In this document: positions 44,476 through 53,786 of the stretch, one piece after another
Layout: the number at the start of each line of letters is the position of its first letter
Position numbering within the stretch: the first letter of the stretch is position 1
Source of the DNA: UBA7672 sp965279085
Lineage (GTDB): Bacteria; Pseudomonadota; Alphaproteobacteria; Caulobacterales; Hyphomonadaceae
Direction: 5' to 3'
Length of the DNA: 64,000 nt
NCBI GenBank assembly: GCA_965279085.1
Contig: OZ257149.1
Coordinates: forward strand, 1,612,001 to 1,676,000
Notes under the pieces: model-generated
Database searches by the model: none
The model's input: only the letters and a program-made list of their open reading frames with translations
Told to the model about the DNA's origin: nothing
Position numbers and translations under genes: made by a program

Positions 44476-46875
44476 GTGGCCGCAAAGAGCCAAGCCCAGC
44501 CCGATCTCGCCGCCAGACTACTGGCGGGATACCGGCCCCTGCCCGGCGTGTCCGACGAACTGGTCGATGCGTCGGGCAAGGTGCGTCCGGTCTGGCGCGC
44601 GTTCGTCGATCATCTCGCGCGGATGACGCCGGACGCATTGCAGGCCCGGATCGAACAGAGCGACCAGTACCTGCGGGATGCGGGCGTGTTCTTCCGCCAG
44701 TACGGCGAGGAGCAGGCTGAACGCGCGTGGCCGCTGAGTCATATCCCGGTCGTTATCCACGAGAGTGAGTGGAACACGATCTCGGAAGGCCTGATCCAGC
44801 GGGCCGAATTGCTGGAGCGGATCGTCAGCGATCTCTATGGCGAGCAGCGGCTGGTCAAGGAGGGGCACCTCCCTGCTTCCCTGATCGCCATGTCGCCGGA
44901 ATGGCTGCGGCCGATGGTGGGCGTGCGGCCACGATCAGGCCAGTTCCTCAATTTCATCGCATTCGAGATCGGGCGCGGACCAGACGGACAGTGGTGGGTG
45001 CTTGGCGACCGCGTTCAGGCGCCGTCGGGCGCAGGCTTCGCGCTCGAGAACCGCGTGGCGACGACGCGGGCCTTCGCGGACTTCTATGCGCAGGCCAACG
45101 TGCAGCGCCTTGCGGGCTTCTTCCGCGCCTTCCGCGACACGATGAACGACCTGCGCGGCGACACGGACAGCCGTGTCGGCATCCTGACGCCGGGCCGGCT
45201 GAACGAGACGTATTTCGAGCACGCCTATATCGCCCGCTATCTCGGCTTCATGCTGCTGGAAGGCGAGGACCTGACCGTTGAGAACGGACAGGTGATGGTG
45301 CGCACGATCGCGGGCCTTGTTCCCGTGAGCGTGCTGTGGCGCCGGTTCGACGCGTCCTATGTCGATCCGCTTGAGCTGAACGAGAATTCGCGGCTTGGCA
45401 CGCCCGGCCTGGTCGACGCGATCCGGCGCGGGCAGCTGGCGATGGTCAATGCCCTGGGCTCGGGAATTCTCGAGACGCGGGCGCTGTTGGCCTTCATGCC
45501 ACGCCTGGCGCAGGCGCTGCTGGGTGGGCCGCCGAAGCTGCCGAATATCGCGACGTGGTGGTGCGGGCAGGAGGCCGAACGCGCGCACGTGCGCCAGAAC
45601 GCCCATCGCATGATGATCGGACCGGCGCTGTCGACGCGTCTGCTGTTCGATGCCGACGATTCCACCATGCTTGGCTCGAACCTTCAGAGTGAACCGGGCG
45701 GCGTCGTGGACGACCTGCTCGATGCGGAAGGATCAATGCTGGTCGGTCAGGAAGCAGTCACGCTATCGACGGCGCCAGTGCTCGTGGATGGGCTGCTGGC
45801 CCCGCGGCCGATGAGTTTGCGTGTCTTCCTGGCGCGCACGCCGCGTGGCTGGCGTGTAATGCCGGGCGGCTATGCGCGCGTGGGCAGCACACAGGATGCG
45901 ACGGCGATTGCGATGCAGCGCGGCGGATCCGTGGCCGACGTCTGGGTGGTATCGGATCGGCCCGTACGGAACGAAACACTCCTCCCTTCACCCGCAACCG
46001 CCTACAAGCGCGTGCGATTGACCGAGCTTCCAAGCCGGGCGGCCGAGAACCTCTTCTGGATGGGCCGCTATGTCGAGCGTGCGGAAGGCCTGATCCGTCT
46101 CTTGCGGGCCTGGCATGTGCGGCGCGCAGAGAGCGGACGGGACGATACTCCGCTCCTTGCCTACGCCAGCGACTATCCGGGCTTCTTCGGCGCGGATCCC
46201 GCACGAGGAATACCGGGTGACCTTAACACCGCCATTACTGCCGCAACGGCCAGCGCGAGCCAGGTACGCGACCGGTTCTCGATCGACGGGTGGACAGCGC
46301 TGAACGAGCTTGCCGTGAGCGCTCGTATCGAACTGTCCAACATCGGCCCCGGCGACGCCACCGCGCGTGCGCTTGGCCTGCTGTTGCGGCAGATCACAGG
46401 GTTCTCCGGCCTCGTGCAGAACAACATGTATCGCTTCGCCGGCTGGCGCTTCCTGTCGATTGGACGGTCGCTGGAGCGCGCCGCAATGATGGCACAGGCG
46501 CTGGCATGGTTCGCGGAGGAGACGGCGCCGGAAGGATCACTCGATTTCGTCGTCGAGGTCGGCGACAGCGTACTCTCTCACCGCCGCCTGTTTGCGGTTG
46601 CGACCAGCCGATCGACCGTCGTCGATCTTCTCGGCTGCGATGCGGACAATCCACGTGCGATCAACTATCAGCTTGCCGAACTCAAGGAGCAAATCGGTTT
46701 CCTTCCCGGCGCGCGGGAAGACGGACAGATGTCCTCGTTAGCGCGAGCAATACTGAAGCTTCACGCGGACGTCGCTGTGAAAGCCCCGGAATCTCTCGAC
46801 GCGCAGACGCTGCTGAATATCCGGCAGGAACTCTCCGGTTTGTCGGATCTCATCACCAGCGCTTACCTGCGATAG
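44476..46875 (+). CDS. Circularly permuted ATP-grasp fused to alpha-E domain
   Basis: 799 residues, GTG start 7 bp after the upstream stop. The N-terminal 480 residues are the circularly permuted type 2 ATP-grasp ligase (COG2308-like: VFFRQYGEEQAERAWPLSHIPVVI, GLIQRAELLERIVSDLYGEQRL, ETYFEHAYIARYLGFMLLEGEDL, NAHRMMIGPA, SLRVFLAR). The C-terminal 310 residues are the all-helical alpha-E domain (COG2307-like: RAAENLFWMGRYVERAEGLIRLLRA ... INYQLAELKEQIGFLPG). These usually occur as separate neighbouring genes or as this fusion. Predicted to form peptide or amide bonds; the product is unknown. Confidence 0.92.
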   Translation: MAAKSQAQPDLAARLLAGYRPLPGVSDELVDASGKVRPVWRAFVDHLARMTPDALQARIEQSDQYLRDAGVFFRQYGEEQAERAWPLSHIPVVIHESEWNTISEGLIQRAELLERIVSDLYGEQRLVKEGHLPASLIAMSPEWLRPMVGVRPRSGQFLNFIAFEIGRGPDGQWWVLGDRVQAPSGAGFALENRVATTRAFADFYAQANVQRLAGFFRAFRDTMNDLRGDTDSRVGILTPGRLNETYFEHAYIARYLGFMLLEGEDLTVENGQVMVRTIAGLVPVSVLWRRFDASYVDPLELNENSRLGTPGLVDAIRRGQLAMVNALGSGILETRALLAFMPRLAQALLGGPPKLPNIATWWCGQEAERAHVRQNAHRMMIGPALSTRLLFDADDSTMLGSNLQSEPGGVVDDLLDAEGSMLVGQEAVTLSTAPVLVDGLLAPRPMSLRVFLARTPRGWRVMPGGYARVGSTQDATAIAMQRGGSVADVWVVSDRPVRNETLLPSPATAYKRVRLTELPSRAAENLFWMGRYVERAEGLIRLLRAWHVRRAESGRDDTPLLAYASDYPGFFGADPARGIPGDLNTAITAATASASQVRDRFSIDGWTALNELAVSARIELSNIGPGDATARALGLLLRQITGFSGLVQNNMYRFAGWRFLSIGRSLERAAMMAQALAWFAEETAPEGSLDFVVEVGDSVLSHRRLFAVATSRSTVVDLLGCDADNPRAINYQLAELKEQIGFLPGAREDGQMSSLARAILKLHADVAVKAPESLDAQTLLNIRQELSGLSDLITSAYLR

Positions 46876-46877
46876 CC

Positions 46878-47756
46878 ATGCGGTACGATATCAGCCTCAG
46901 CATCCGCTACGCATACCAGGCGCCCGCCGCCGGCGGGCGGCACATTCTCTACATGACTCCGGCCGACACGCCCGAGCAACGCCCCATCACCGCCCTGCTG
47001 GACATCACGCCGCAGCCGGACGAACGCAGCTCGCGGACCGACTTCTTCGGCAACACGCTGGTCGAAGTCGCCTTTCGCGCGCCACATGCCGAAATCGAAT
47101 TCAAGATGCGGTCGCGCGTCGAGCGATCCACGAGGCCGTCGAACGTTGATGACTCGACACCTATCGAAGACCTGCCCGGTGAACTCGCTGCCTTGCGGAC
47201 CCTCGACGCGGGCTCTCCTCACCATTTTCTTGCAGACAGCCCACGCGTGCGCGTGCGGCCGGAATTCAGGGTGTACGCGCTCGAACAGATCGAGCCTCAC
47301 ATGACAACGACGCTCCAAATCGTCGAGGCAATCGGGAAGGCCCTGGATCGCGACATGACGTTCGACCCCGGCGCGACCGATGTGGATACGCCGCCGGAGG
47401 AAGCCTTCGCGCGGCGCCACGGCGTCTGCCAAGATTTCTCGCACATCATGATCGCCTGCCTGCGCTCGATCGACATTCCAGCGGGCTATGTGAGCGGCTT
47501 CCTCCGGACGTTACCGCCCCCGGGACAACCTCGCCTTGAAGGCGCCGACGCGATGCATGCCTGGGTGCGAGCATGGTGCGGACAGAAAGCAGGATGGATC
47601 GAATACGACCCCACCAACGGCATCCGCGCCGGCGATGATCATGTCATCGTTGCGTATGGTCGCGACTATGGCGACGTGGCTCCGGTTCGCGGCGTCATCC
47701 GCACGGCAGGCGGCCAATCGAGCAGCCAATCCGTGGATGTTGTTTCACTTGAATAA
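46878..47756 (+). CDS. Transglutaminase-like cysteine peptidase
   Basis: 292 residues. Bact_transglu_N domain (about 1-85, MRYDISLSIRYAYQAPAAGGRHILYMTP) followed by the transglutaminase core with Cys in ARRHGVCQDFSHIMIACLRS, His in GADAMHAWVRAWCG and Asp in WIEYDPTNG. Third gene of the operon, starting 2 bp after the stop of the fusion protein. In the proposed peptide-tag scheme this protease would trim or remove the ATP-grasp product; that is a literature prediction, not shown here. Confidence 0.92.
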   Translation: MRYDISLSIRYAYQAPAAGGRHILYMTPADTPEQRPITALLDITPQPDERSSRTDFFGNTLVEVAFRAPHAEIEFKMRSRVERSTRPSNVDDSTPIEDLPGELAALRTLDAGSPHHFLADSPRVRVRPEFRVYALEQIEPHMTTTLQIVEAIGKALDRDMTFDPGATDVDTPPEEAFARRHGVCQDFSHIMIACLRSIDIPAGYVSGFLRTLPPPGQPRLEGADAMHAWVRAWCGQKAGWIEYDPTNGIRAGDDHVIVAYGRDYGDVAPVRGVIRTAGGQSSSQSVDVVSLE

Positions 47757-47787
47757 GCCCCTCGACGGGGAGATTTTCCCAGGACAC

Positions 47788-47876
47788 TGGTGCGGGCGCC
47801 CGGGGTCGAACCGGGACGGGCCTTGCGGCCCAACAGATTTTAAGTCTGGTGCGTCTACCAGTTCCGCCACGCCCGC
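47788..47876 (-). tRNA. tRNA-Leu (UAA), CCA encoded
   Basis: Minus-strand sequence folds as a class II tRNA: acceptor GCGGGCG/CGCCCGC, discriminator A, encoded CCA, anticodon loop CTTAAAA giving UAA, long variable arm GGGCCGCAAGGCCC, T arm CCGGTTCGACCCCGG. Leu reading UUA/UUG. Confidence 0.95.
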
Positions 47877-47964
47877 TTCAGCGTCTGTTCACGCCGATTG
47901 CCGCAGAAAAGGCAAGCCTGCAGGCCGCTTTTGCGTGCGCAGGCGGAGAACGCTAGGGTTACGT

Positions 47965-48348
47965 ATGAATCTGCGAATCCTTCTGGCCGCTTCGGCCTTC
48001 GTTCTGGCGCCCCTGCCCGCCCTGGCGCAGGATCCTGTGCCCGTGGCGCAGGCGCCGCTGGAACTCGTGAGCGATCTTGCCGAGGTGCTGGGTCGCGCCC
48101 ATGCCGTTCGTACTGTCTGCAATGGCGAAGCGGATTCGACCTGGCGGAACTACATGCTGAACCTGATGGCCATCGAGGCGCCATCGGGTCCCCGCCGGGC
48201 CACGCTGACGGATTCGTTCAACCGGGGCTTCCGTGGCCAGAGCCGCGAGACATCGTCCTGCACCGACCAGATGCCCGTGGTCGAGGCCGGCATCGCGCGG
48301 CGCGGCCGGGAACTCTCCGAGGCCATCGCGCGCAGCTATCTGAATTGA
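47965..48348 (+). CDS. TIGR02301-family secreted protein
   Basis: 127 residues. Signal peptide MNLRILLAASAFVLAPLPALAQ, then LELVSDLAEVLGRAHAVRTVCNGEADSTWRNYMLNLMAIEA and LTDSFNRGFRGQSRETSSCTDQMPVVEA, matching the alphaproteobacterial TIGR02301 pattern with two conserved Cys. Function of the family is unknown. Start ATG at 47965 has no clear ribosome site. Confidence 0.85.
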   Translation: MNLRILLAASAFVLAPLPALAQDPVPVAQAPLELVSDLAEVLGRAHAVRTVCNGEADSTWRNYMLNLMAIEAPSGPRRATLTDSFNRGFRGQSRETSSCTDQMPVVEAGIARRGRELSEAIARSYLN

Positions 48349-48451
48349 TTCCACCAGCGCGGACCGATCGCGGCGCTTCCCGCGGCCGGAACGATATCGT
48401 TAAGATTTTATGGGACATTCGTAAGCCTTACGAGGATCCGCGCCCATCGCC

Positions 48452-50689
48452 TTGCAGCCAGTCATCCCCGGATCCGTATCCGTGCCGCCGCCAGTGCGCG
48501 GCGAGGCGCCAGGAAGCGCACGCGCGATCATCCTTTCCTTCTTCTCCGGACGGCTGAGGCAGTGCTTCTATGCGGACGTCCGTCTGTTCGGCGACGATCC
48601 AGACGCCACGCGGCAGGTTGCGGCTGGCTACATCTGCCTTGCGGCGGCGCTGGGCAACGCGCTCGGCTTCTTCGCGGTGCTTGCGCTCAACCCGACACAC
48701 ATCGAAGCGCACGTCCTCCACGCCGCGAACTTTGCCGGATGCGTGCTCGGCTTTCGCCAGATCCGGTTGCGCCGCGACCCCCGCATCGCAATGGGCTGGC
48801 TTGTCGTGCTTCATCTGGTGACGATCGCGGTGCTGTCGCTGCGTCAATCGGGGATCATGGCGCCGATCGTCGCGACATTGCCGGCGGTCGCAGGCATCAC
48901 GGCCCTGTACGCCAACGCGAAGATGCGCGGGCCCATCCTGCTGCTCGGCCTCGTGGCGACCGGCGTCGCGATGCTGGCGGGGGCGGGCCTGATCGGGACG
49001 CCATCGACCTATTCGGAGCAGGGCCGCACGGTGATGACGTGCGCGCTCATCGCATTCTCGGCGGTGGCGCTCGGCGGCATTGCGTGGGTTGCGAACATCG
49101 CGCGGGATTATTCGGTCGAACAGCTGCGGCAGGCGAACGAAACCATTGTCGAGAACGCCGCGCGCAGCCGCGTCGCGCTGGAGGCTGCGCGCGTCGGCCT
49201 GTGGGACGTGCCCGATACGGAAGCCCGCAAGTTCCACGTGTCCGAAAGTTTCCAAACCGTCACGGGCTATTCGGGCGATGATTTCAGCCAGATCTTCGGC
49301 AATGTCGAAGCGTTCGTGCACCCCGAGGATATTGTCGCGCTGCGTGAAGCCTTCGCGCTTGGCCGCAAGCGCCTGTCGCGCCTGCGCGTGGACTTCCGCC
49401 TGAAGACCAGGACGCGCGGCTATCGCTGGTTCTCGGCGCGTGCGCGCTATTCGCAGAACCCGGACGGCACCATCCGCATCTCGGGATCGCTGCAGGACAT
49501 CAACTTCATCAAGGCCGCCGAGGAAGCCCTCCGCGCCGGACGTGATCGCGCGCGCGAGGCCAACAAGGCGAAGTCCGACTTCATCGCGGTGATGAGCCAC
49601 GAGGTGCGCACGCCGCTCAACGCCATCATGGGTTCGGTCGAGGTGCTGAAACGCAACCAGCACGACCGCGAGACGGATGAACTGGTCGGCCTCATCGACG
49701 AGGCAGGGCGCGGCCTGCTGACCATCGTCAGCGACATGCTGGACGTATCCAAGATCGACGCCGGCAAGCTGGAGATCGCGCTTTCGCCCACCGATCTCTC
49801 TGCGCTCGTCACCCGCACAGTTGATTTCTGGCGCCCGCAGGCGAGCAACAAGGGTCTCGACCTCAAGGTCGATTGCAGCGAAGCAAACGCCAGCTCACTG
49901 ATGATCGACGCGGGCCGCGTGCGCCAGATCGTCGGCAACCTCATCTCCAACGCCATCAAGTTCACCGATGCGGGCTCGGTGACGGCGCGGCTTTCCACAC
50001 ACGATGCGCGCGACGGTCGCGTGGAAGTCCTGCTCAGTGTCATCGACACCGGCCCCGGCGTGCCGGATGCCGTGGCGGAGACCATTTTCGCGCCATTCGA
50101 GCAGGCGCCGAGCAATGCCAGTCGGGGCGGCACGGGACTGGGCCTGTTCATCTCGCGGCGTCTCGCGCGCCTGATGGGCGGCGACCTCACGCTTGAGCCG
50201 GCGCGGCGCAACGGCGCGCACTTCCGCCTGTCCATGATCGTCGAGCCCGCAACGCTTGTCGACGGCGCCCCGGACACGGCGTCCGACGAGCCGGTGTGGA
50301 TGGGCAAGCGCATCCTCTGCGTCGACGACAATGACAACAACCGGCGCATCGCCGAACTCCTGCTTGGAAAGCTCGGGATGGATGTGACGTTGTGCGCCTC
50401 TGGTCCGGAGGCCATGGATATCTGCGCGATCCAGCAGTTCGACGTCATGCTGCTCGACATCGTGATGCCGGAGATGGACGGCATGGAGACGCTGCGCCGC
50501 CTGCGCGCCGATCCCGATTGCCTGAATCGCGAGACGCCCGCTGTCGCCGTCACGGCCAAGCTTTCTGCTGAAGACCTTGCTGCCTATACGGCCGCCGGGT
50601 TCGAGGCTGTTGCTGGCAAGCCGATCAACATCCGCGAACTGGCGCAGGCGATCGCTCCCTTCCTGGCGGATGCGCCCCGCGCGAGCTAG
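48452..50689 (+). CDS. Membrane hybrid histidine kinase (PAS-HisKA-HATPase-REC)
   Basis: 745 residues with TTG start. Six or so membrane helices at about 55-215, a PAS domain (about 240-350, AARVGLWDVPDTEARKFHVSESFQTVTGYSGDDF), HisKA with His383 in FIAVMSHEVRTPLNAIMG, HATPase_c (NLISNAIKF, DTGPGVPD, GGTGLGLFIS), and a receiver domain with Asp669 in VMLLDIVMPEMDG. The receiver Lys sits in VAGKPIN. The start is uncertain as no good ribosome site precedes it. Ends 4 bp into the convergent ThDP gene. Confidence 0.92.
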   Translation: MQPVIPGSVSVPPPVRGEAPGSARAIILSFFSGRLRQCFYADVRLFGDDPDATRQVAAGYICLAAALGNALGFFAVLALNPTHIEAHVLHAANFAGCVLGFRQIRLRRDPRIAMGWLVVLHLVTIAVLSLRQSGIMAPIVATLPAVAGITALYANAKMRGPILLLGLVATGVAMLAGAGLIGTPSTYSEQGRTVMTCALIAFSAVALGGIAWVANIARDYSVEQLRQANETIVENAARSRVALEAARVGLWDVPDTEARKFHVSESFQTVTGYSGDDFSQIFGNVEAFVHPEDIVALREAFALGRKRLSRLRVDFRLKTRTRGYRWFSARARYSQNPDGTIRISGSLQDINFIKAAEEALRAGRDRAREANKAKSDFIAVMSHEVRTPLNAIMGSVEVLKRNQHDRETDELVGLIDEAGRGLLTIVSDMLDVSKIDAGKLEIALSPTDLSALVTRTVDFWRPQASNKGLDLKVDCSEANASSLMIDAGRVRQIVGNLISNAIKFTDAGSVTARLSTHDARDGRVEVLLSVIDTGPGVPDAVAETIFAPFEQAPSNASRGGTGLGLFISRRLARLMGGDLTLEPARRNGAHFRLSMIVEPATLVDGAPDTASDEPVWMGKRILCVDDNDNNRRIAELLLGKLGMDVTLCASGPEAMDICAIQQFDVMLLDIVMPEMDGMETLRRLRADPDCLNRETPAVAVTAKLSAEDLAAYTAAGFEAVAGKPINIRELAQAIAPFLADAPRAS

Positions 50690-52245
50690 GCGCCAGGAAT
50701 CATGCAGGCGATCAGGCGCGGCCCGCGCGTCGCCACCGCGCGCCGCAATGCATCGTTGAACTGCTCGCAAGTGGAGACCGCCTCCGCCCCAACGCCAAGC
50801 CCCTCGGACAGCTTCACCCAGTCGATCTCCGGCTGGCCGAGGCTGAGCATACCGTTGGCTGCGGGGCCGGGATTGCCTGCGCCCGTGCGCGCCAGCTCGA
50901 TCTTCAGGATGCGATAGGCGTGGTTCACGAAGACGATGGTGATGATGTCGAGGTTCTCGCGCGCCATCGTCCACAGCGCCTGCACCGTGTACATGCCGGC
51001 GCCGTCACCGGCGAGGCAGACTGTCTTCACGTCGGGCCGTGCGATGGCTGCGCCGACGGCGACAGGCATCCCCTGCCCGATGGCGCCGCCGGTGTGGCCC
51101 AGCCATTCGTGGCGTGGGCCTGTTGCCATGGTCTGGTAGATCGGCAGACCCGAGGTGACGCCGTCGTCGGAAATCAGCGCGTCCTCCGGCAGAAGCGCGG
51201 CAAGTGACTGGCCGATGGTGTGCGGATTGAACGTCGCGCCCGTGGCAGGTTCGGGCCGCGACCAGCTGATGTTGGCGGAGACGACCGGGGCGCCGAGCCA
51301 GTCGACCAGACGCGTGACCGCATCGAGGCTGTCTGTTTCCGGGCCGCCGAGGGTGATCGTGCGGGCGTCCTTCGGCGTGAACGCACCCGGGGTGTTGGGA
51401 TAGGCGAAGAACGCAACAGGCGGCTTCGTGCCCGCAATGATCAGCAGATCGACGCCGGCCATGGTCTCGACCGCCATCTCGGCGAAATATGGGAGACGCG
51501 GCGCGTCGTAGAGGCCGCCGCCGCGCACGTGTCGCGCCATGAACGTATCCGTCAGAACGCGGACGCCCTGCATCTCCAGACGCCGCAGCATCTGGACGCC
51601 GCCGGGATGCAGCGCCGTCCCGTTGACCAGAATCGCGGGGCGCTTTGCCTTGGTCACGGCGCGGCCCGCCTGTTCGAATAGCGTGTCGTCAGCGATCTTG
51701 AGGCCAGCGCGAAGGCCGGCGGAAGCGCGCGAGGCGCCTTTCGTCCATGCCGTGTCGGCCGGCATGATCAGCGAGACCGGGCCGGGTGGCGGGCCGTAGC
51801 TGGCTTCGAATGCTTCGACGGCGAGACGGCCGGCGTCTTCCACGCGATCCACGGATTTCAGCCAGCGTGAATTGGGGCGCGCAAGGCTGGCGATGTCGGA
51901 GGCGAGCGGCGCGTCGTAGGCGCGGTGTGTCACGGCATGGTCGCCGATCAGGTTGACCATGGGCACGTAGGCGCGGCGCGCATTGTGGATGTTGGCGCCG
52001 GCGTTGAGATAGCCCGGGCCAAGGTGGAGCAGTGTCAGCGCCGGAACGCCGGACATGCGGGCATAGCCGTCGGCGGCGCCCGTCGCCACACCCTCGAACA
52101 GGCAGAGCACCGACTTGATGCGCGGCTCGCGGTCGAGCGCGGTGACGAGGTGCATCTCGCTGGTGCCGGGATTGGCGAAGCACGCCGCGACGCCGCAATC
52201 GGCCAGCGATCCGATGATAGCCTCTGCGCCAGTCATTTCCGTCAT
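50686..52245 (-). CDS. Thiamine-diphosphate enzyme, acetolactate synthase/benzoylformate decarboxylase-like
   Basis: 519 residues. PYR domain with catalytic Glu51 in CLFEGVATGAADGYARM, middle domain, and PP domain with GDGAGMYTVQALWTMARENLDIITIVFVNHAYRILKIEL (Mg/ThDP motif). Annotated in most genomes as acetolactate synthase large subunit, but it is shorter than IlvB, has no adjacent IlvH small subunit and lacks IlvB-type FAD features, so a decarboxylase or lyase such as MdlC is as likely. Substrate unresolved. Confidence 0.85.
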   Translation of the reverse strand: MTEMTGAEAIIGSLADCGVAACFANPGTSEMHLVTALDREPRIKSVLCLFEGVATGAADGYARMSGVPALTLLHLGPGYLNAGANIHNARRAYVPMVNLIGDHAVTHRAYDAPLASDIASLARPNSRWLKSVDRVEDAGRLAVEAFEASYGPPPGPVSLIMPADTAWTKGASRASAGLRAGLKIADDTLFEQAGRAVTKAKRPAILVNGTALHPGGVQMLRRLEMQGVRVLTDTFMARHVRGGGLYDAPRLPYFAEMAVETMAGVDLLIIAGTKPPVAFFAYPNTPGAFTPKDARTITLGGPETDSLDAVTRLVDWLGAPVVSANISWSRPEPATGATFNPHTIGQSLAALLPEDALISDDGVTSGLPIYQTMATGPRHEWLGHTGGAIGQGMPVAVGAAIARPDVKTVCLAGDGAGMYTVQALWTMARENLDIITIVFVNHAYRILKIELARTGAGNPGPAANGMLSLGQPEIDWVKLSEGLGVGAEAVSTCEQFNDALRRAVATRGPRLIACMIPGA

Positions 52246-52298
52246 GCATGTCTCCGCAAGTGGCGCGACCGTATCGGGCGCGGCGGGCGAAGGCCAAG

Positions 52299-52333
52299 CA
52301 AAGAAAAGCCGGCCCCGACAAACGGGACCGGCT
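52299..52333 (-). terminator. Minus-strand Rho-independent terminator
   Basis: Ten-pair stem with one mismatch (AGCCGG-CCCG/CGGG-CCGGCT, loop ACAAA on the plus strand), followed on the minus strand by TTTTCTTT. It lies upstream of the ThDP gene on its own strand, so it must end a separate minus-strand transcript coming from 52334-52600. Confidence 0.65.
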
Positions 52334-52455
52334 GGCAGCGCGCGTCGGGGGACGGAGATGTCATACTCTCCGCGCGCGTAAGTCTCGGGTTGCCGGTTCC
52401 TTTGGGGGGGCGGCCGGCCCTTTGAAGACGACGGTGCATTACCCGTCGTGTCCCT
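52299..52455 (-). ncRNA. Candidate small RNA
   Basis: No protein gene ends at the terminator at 52299-52333, yet the minus-strand DNA feeding it folds well: ACGACGG/CCGTCGT stem at 52428-52449 (8-nt loop) and a nested stem at 52338-52378 (GCGCGCG and GGAGA paired with TCTCC and CGCGCG). A transcript of about 150 nt would carry three hairpins and a U tract. The 5' end is a guess, no Rfam family recognised. The gap 52246-52637 holds this and the plus-strand promoter, nothing else seen. Confidence 0.35.
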
Positions 52456-52549
52456 GACCTGTTTCGAACGGACGGTATGGATCGATCCGTCGCGCTGTCG
52501 TTCACAAAATACGTGATCGGCAACGGCCCTGACGCAGCGGTTTCCTGCT

Positions 52550-52577
52550 TTGACAGGGGTTTCCGAAGGTCTAGTTT
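52550..52577 (+). promoter_or_regulatory. Candidate housekeeping promoter for the hydrolase pair
   Basis: TTGACA at 52550-52555, 16-bp spacer, TAGTTT at 52572-52577, about 60 bp before the ATG at 52638. The -35 is perfect, the -10 weak. Confidence 0.45.
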
Positions 52578-52637
52578 GGCTGCGAAACGAAAAAAACAGC
52601 GCCGGATAGCGGGCGCGCAGGGATGGGAGAGAAGCCG

Positions 52638-53777
52638 ATGCGGAGCGTGGTTCGCGTGCTGATAGCCATGGCTGCCGCCTGCACGTGCGGTACGGCGTTG
52701 GCGCAGGCGCCGCAGCAACCGGCGTCGGGCCAGTACACAGGCCCGAAGCACATACCCGATGCGATCCTCACCGACACGGCGGACGCGCTGGCGAAGCAGG
52801 CGGCCGATCCGGAATGGAAACGTACGGCCACGCTGCCACAGGACTGGAACTACAAGCTCGCGGATGGCGTCACGACGAAGCAGGTGAGCTTCTATGTCGA
52901 TGGCGGCACGCGGCTGCAGGGCAAGGTTTTCTATCCGAAGAATTTCGATCCGAAGGCGAGCTATCCCGGCATTGTCGTGGCGCATGGCATCAACGCGCTG
53001 GCGATCGGTGTCGAGAAGTACGCAGCGAAATTGGCCGAGCGCGGCTTCGTCGCGATGGCGTTCGACTATCAGAGTTATGGCTTTTCGGATTCGGGTGCCG
53101 ACGAACTTTTCCTGCTGGAGCTGGATACGACGACGGACGCGTCGCCCGTGACGGTGAAGTCCGCGCCGGTGCGGATCAAGCGCACCAACCTCAACAATGT
53201 CGAGGAGCTGAAGGCTTTTCGCGCGGCGATCTCTTTCATGCAGGGCGAGCCGGGCGTTGATCCGGATCGCATCGGTTCGTGGTCGTCGTCGAACGGCGGC
53301 ACGGTGTCGTCGGCGCTGGTGGGGACGGATGGACGGGTGAAGGCGGCGGTGATCCATGTGATGGGCACGGCTCCGGCGCCGCTGCGGGCGCTGGATATCA
53401 CGGGCCCCAATCTCGAGGACGCGTTCGTGCGCGTGCGGACGGGGCAAGGCGCGGAAACAGAGGCGGGCTTCTCGTTCCAGACCAATGTTGACCAGTGGTA
53501 TCGCTCGCGCAGCCGCGACATCCAGTCCGGCGCAATGCTCGAACGCGTGCGACCGACCACGGCGTTGCTGTTCCTGCCGGCCGAGAAGGACGAGCTTATC
53601 GGCGGTAACCGTTCGGCCCTCGCAGGATCGGCGTTCCTGACCGGGAAAGGCGTGCCGAGCCAGGTGATCACCTTCCCGGGGCTCACGCACTTCCAGCCCT
53701 ATTCCGGTGCGGGGTTCGAGGCCGGATCGACGCTCGCGGCGGACTGGTTCGCCAAATTCCTCGGCGGCAAGAAGTAG
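52638..53777 (+). CDS. Secreted alpha/beta hydrolase
   Basis: 379 residues from the ATG at 52638, which follows GGGAGAGAAG; signal peptide MRSVVRVLIAMAAACTCGTALAQ. Dienelactone-hydrolase-like fold: VSFYVDGGTRLQGKVFYPKNFDPK, VVAHGINALAIG, GFVAMAFDYQSYGFSDSG, nucleophile Ser in IGSWSSSNGGTV (Ser217 or 218), acid in LFLPAEKDEL and His in FPGLTHFQPYSG. Periplasmic. Followed 9 bp later by a related hydrolase. Confidence 0.87.
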   Translation: MRSVVRVLIAMAAACTCGTALAQAPQQPASGQYTGPKHIPDAILTDTADALAKQAADPEWKRTATLPQDWNYKLADGVTTKQVSFYVDGGTRLQGKVFYPKNFDPKASYPGIVVAHGINALAIGVEKYAAKLAERGFVAMAFDYQSYGFSDSGADELFLLELDTTTDASPVTVKSAPVRIKRTNLNNVEELKAFRAAISFMQGEPGVDPDRIGSWSSSNGGTVSSALVGTDGRVKAAVIHVMGTAPAPLRALDITGPNLEDAFVRVRTGQGAETEAGFSFQTNVDQWYRSRSRDIQSGAMLERVRPTTALLFLPAEKDELIGGNRSALAGSAFLTGKGVPSQVITFPGLTHFQPYSGAGFEAGSTLAADWFAKFLGGKK

Positions 53778-53786
53778 GGCGCGGAC

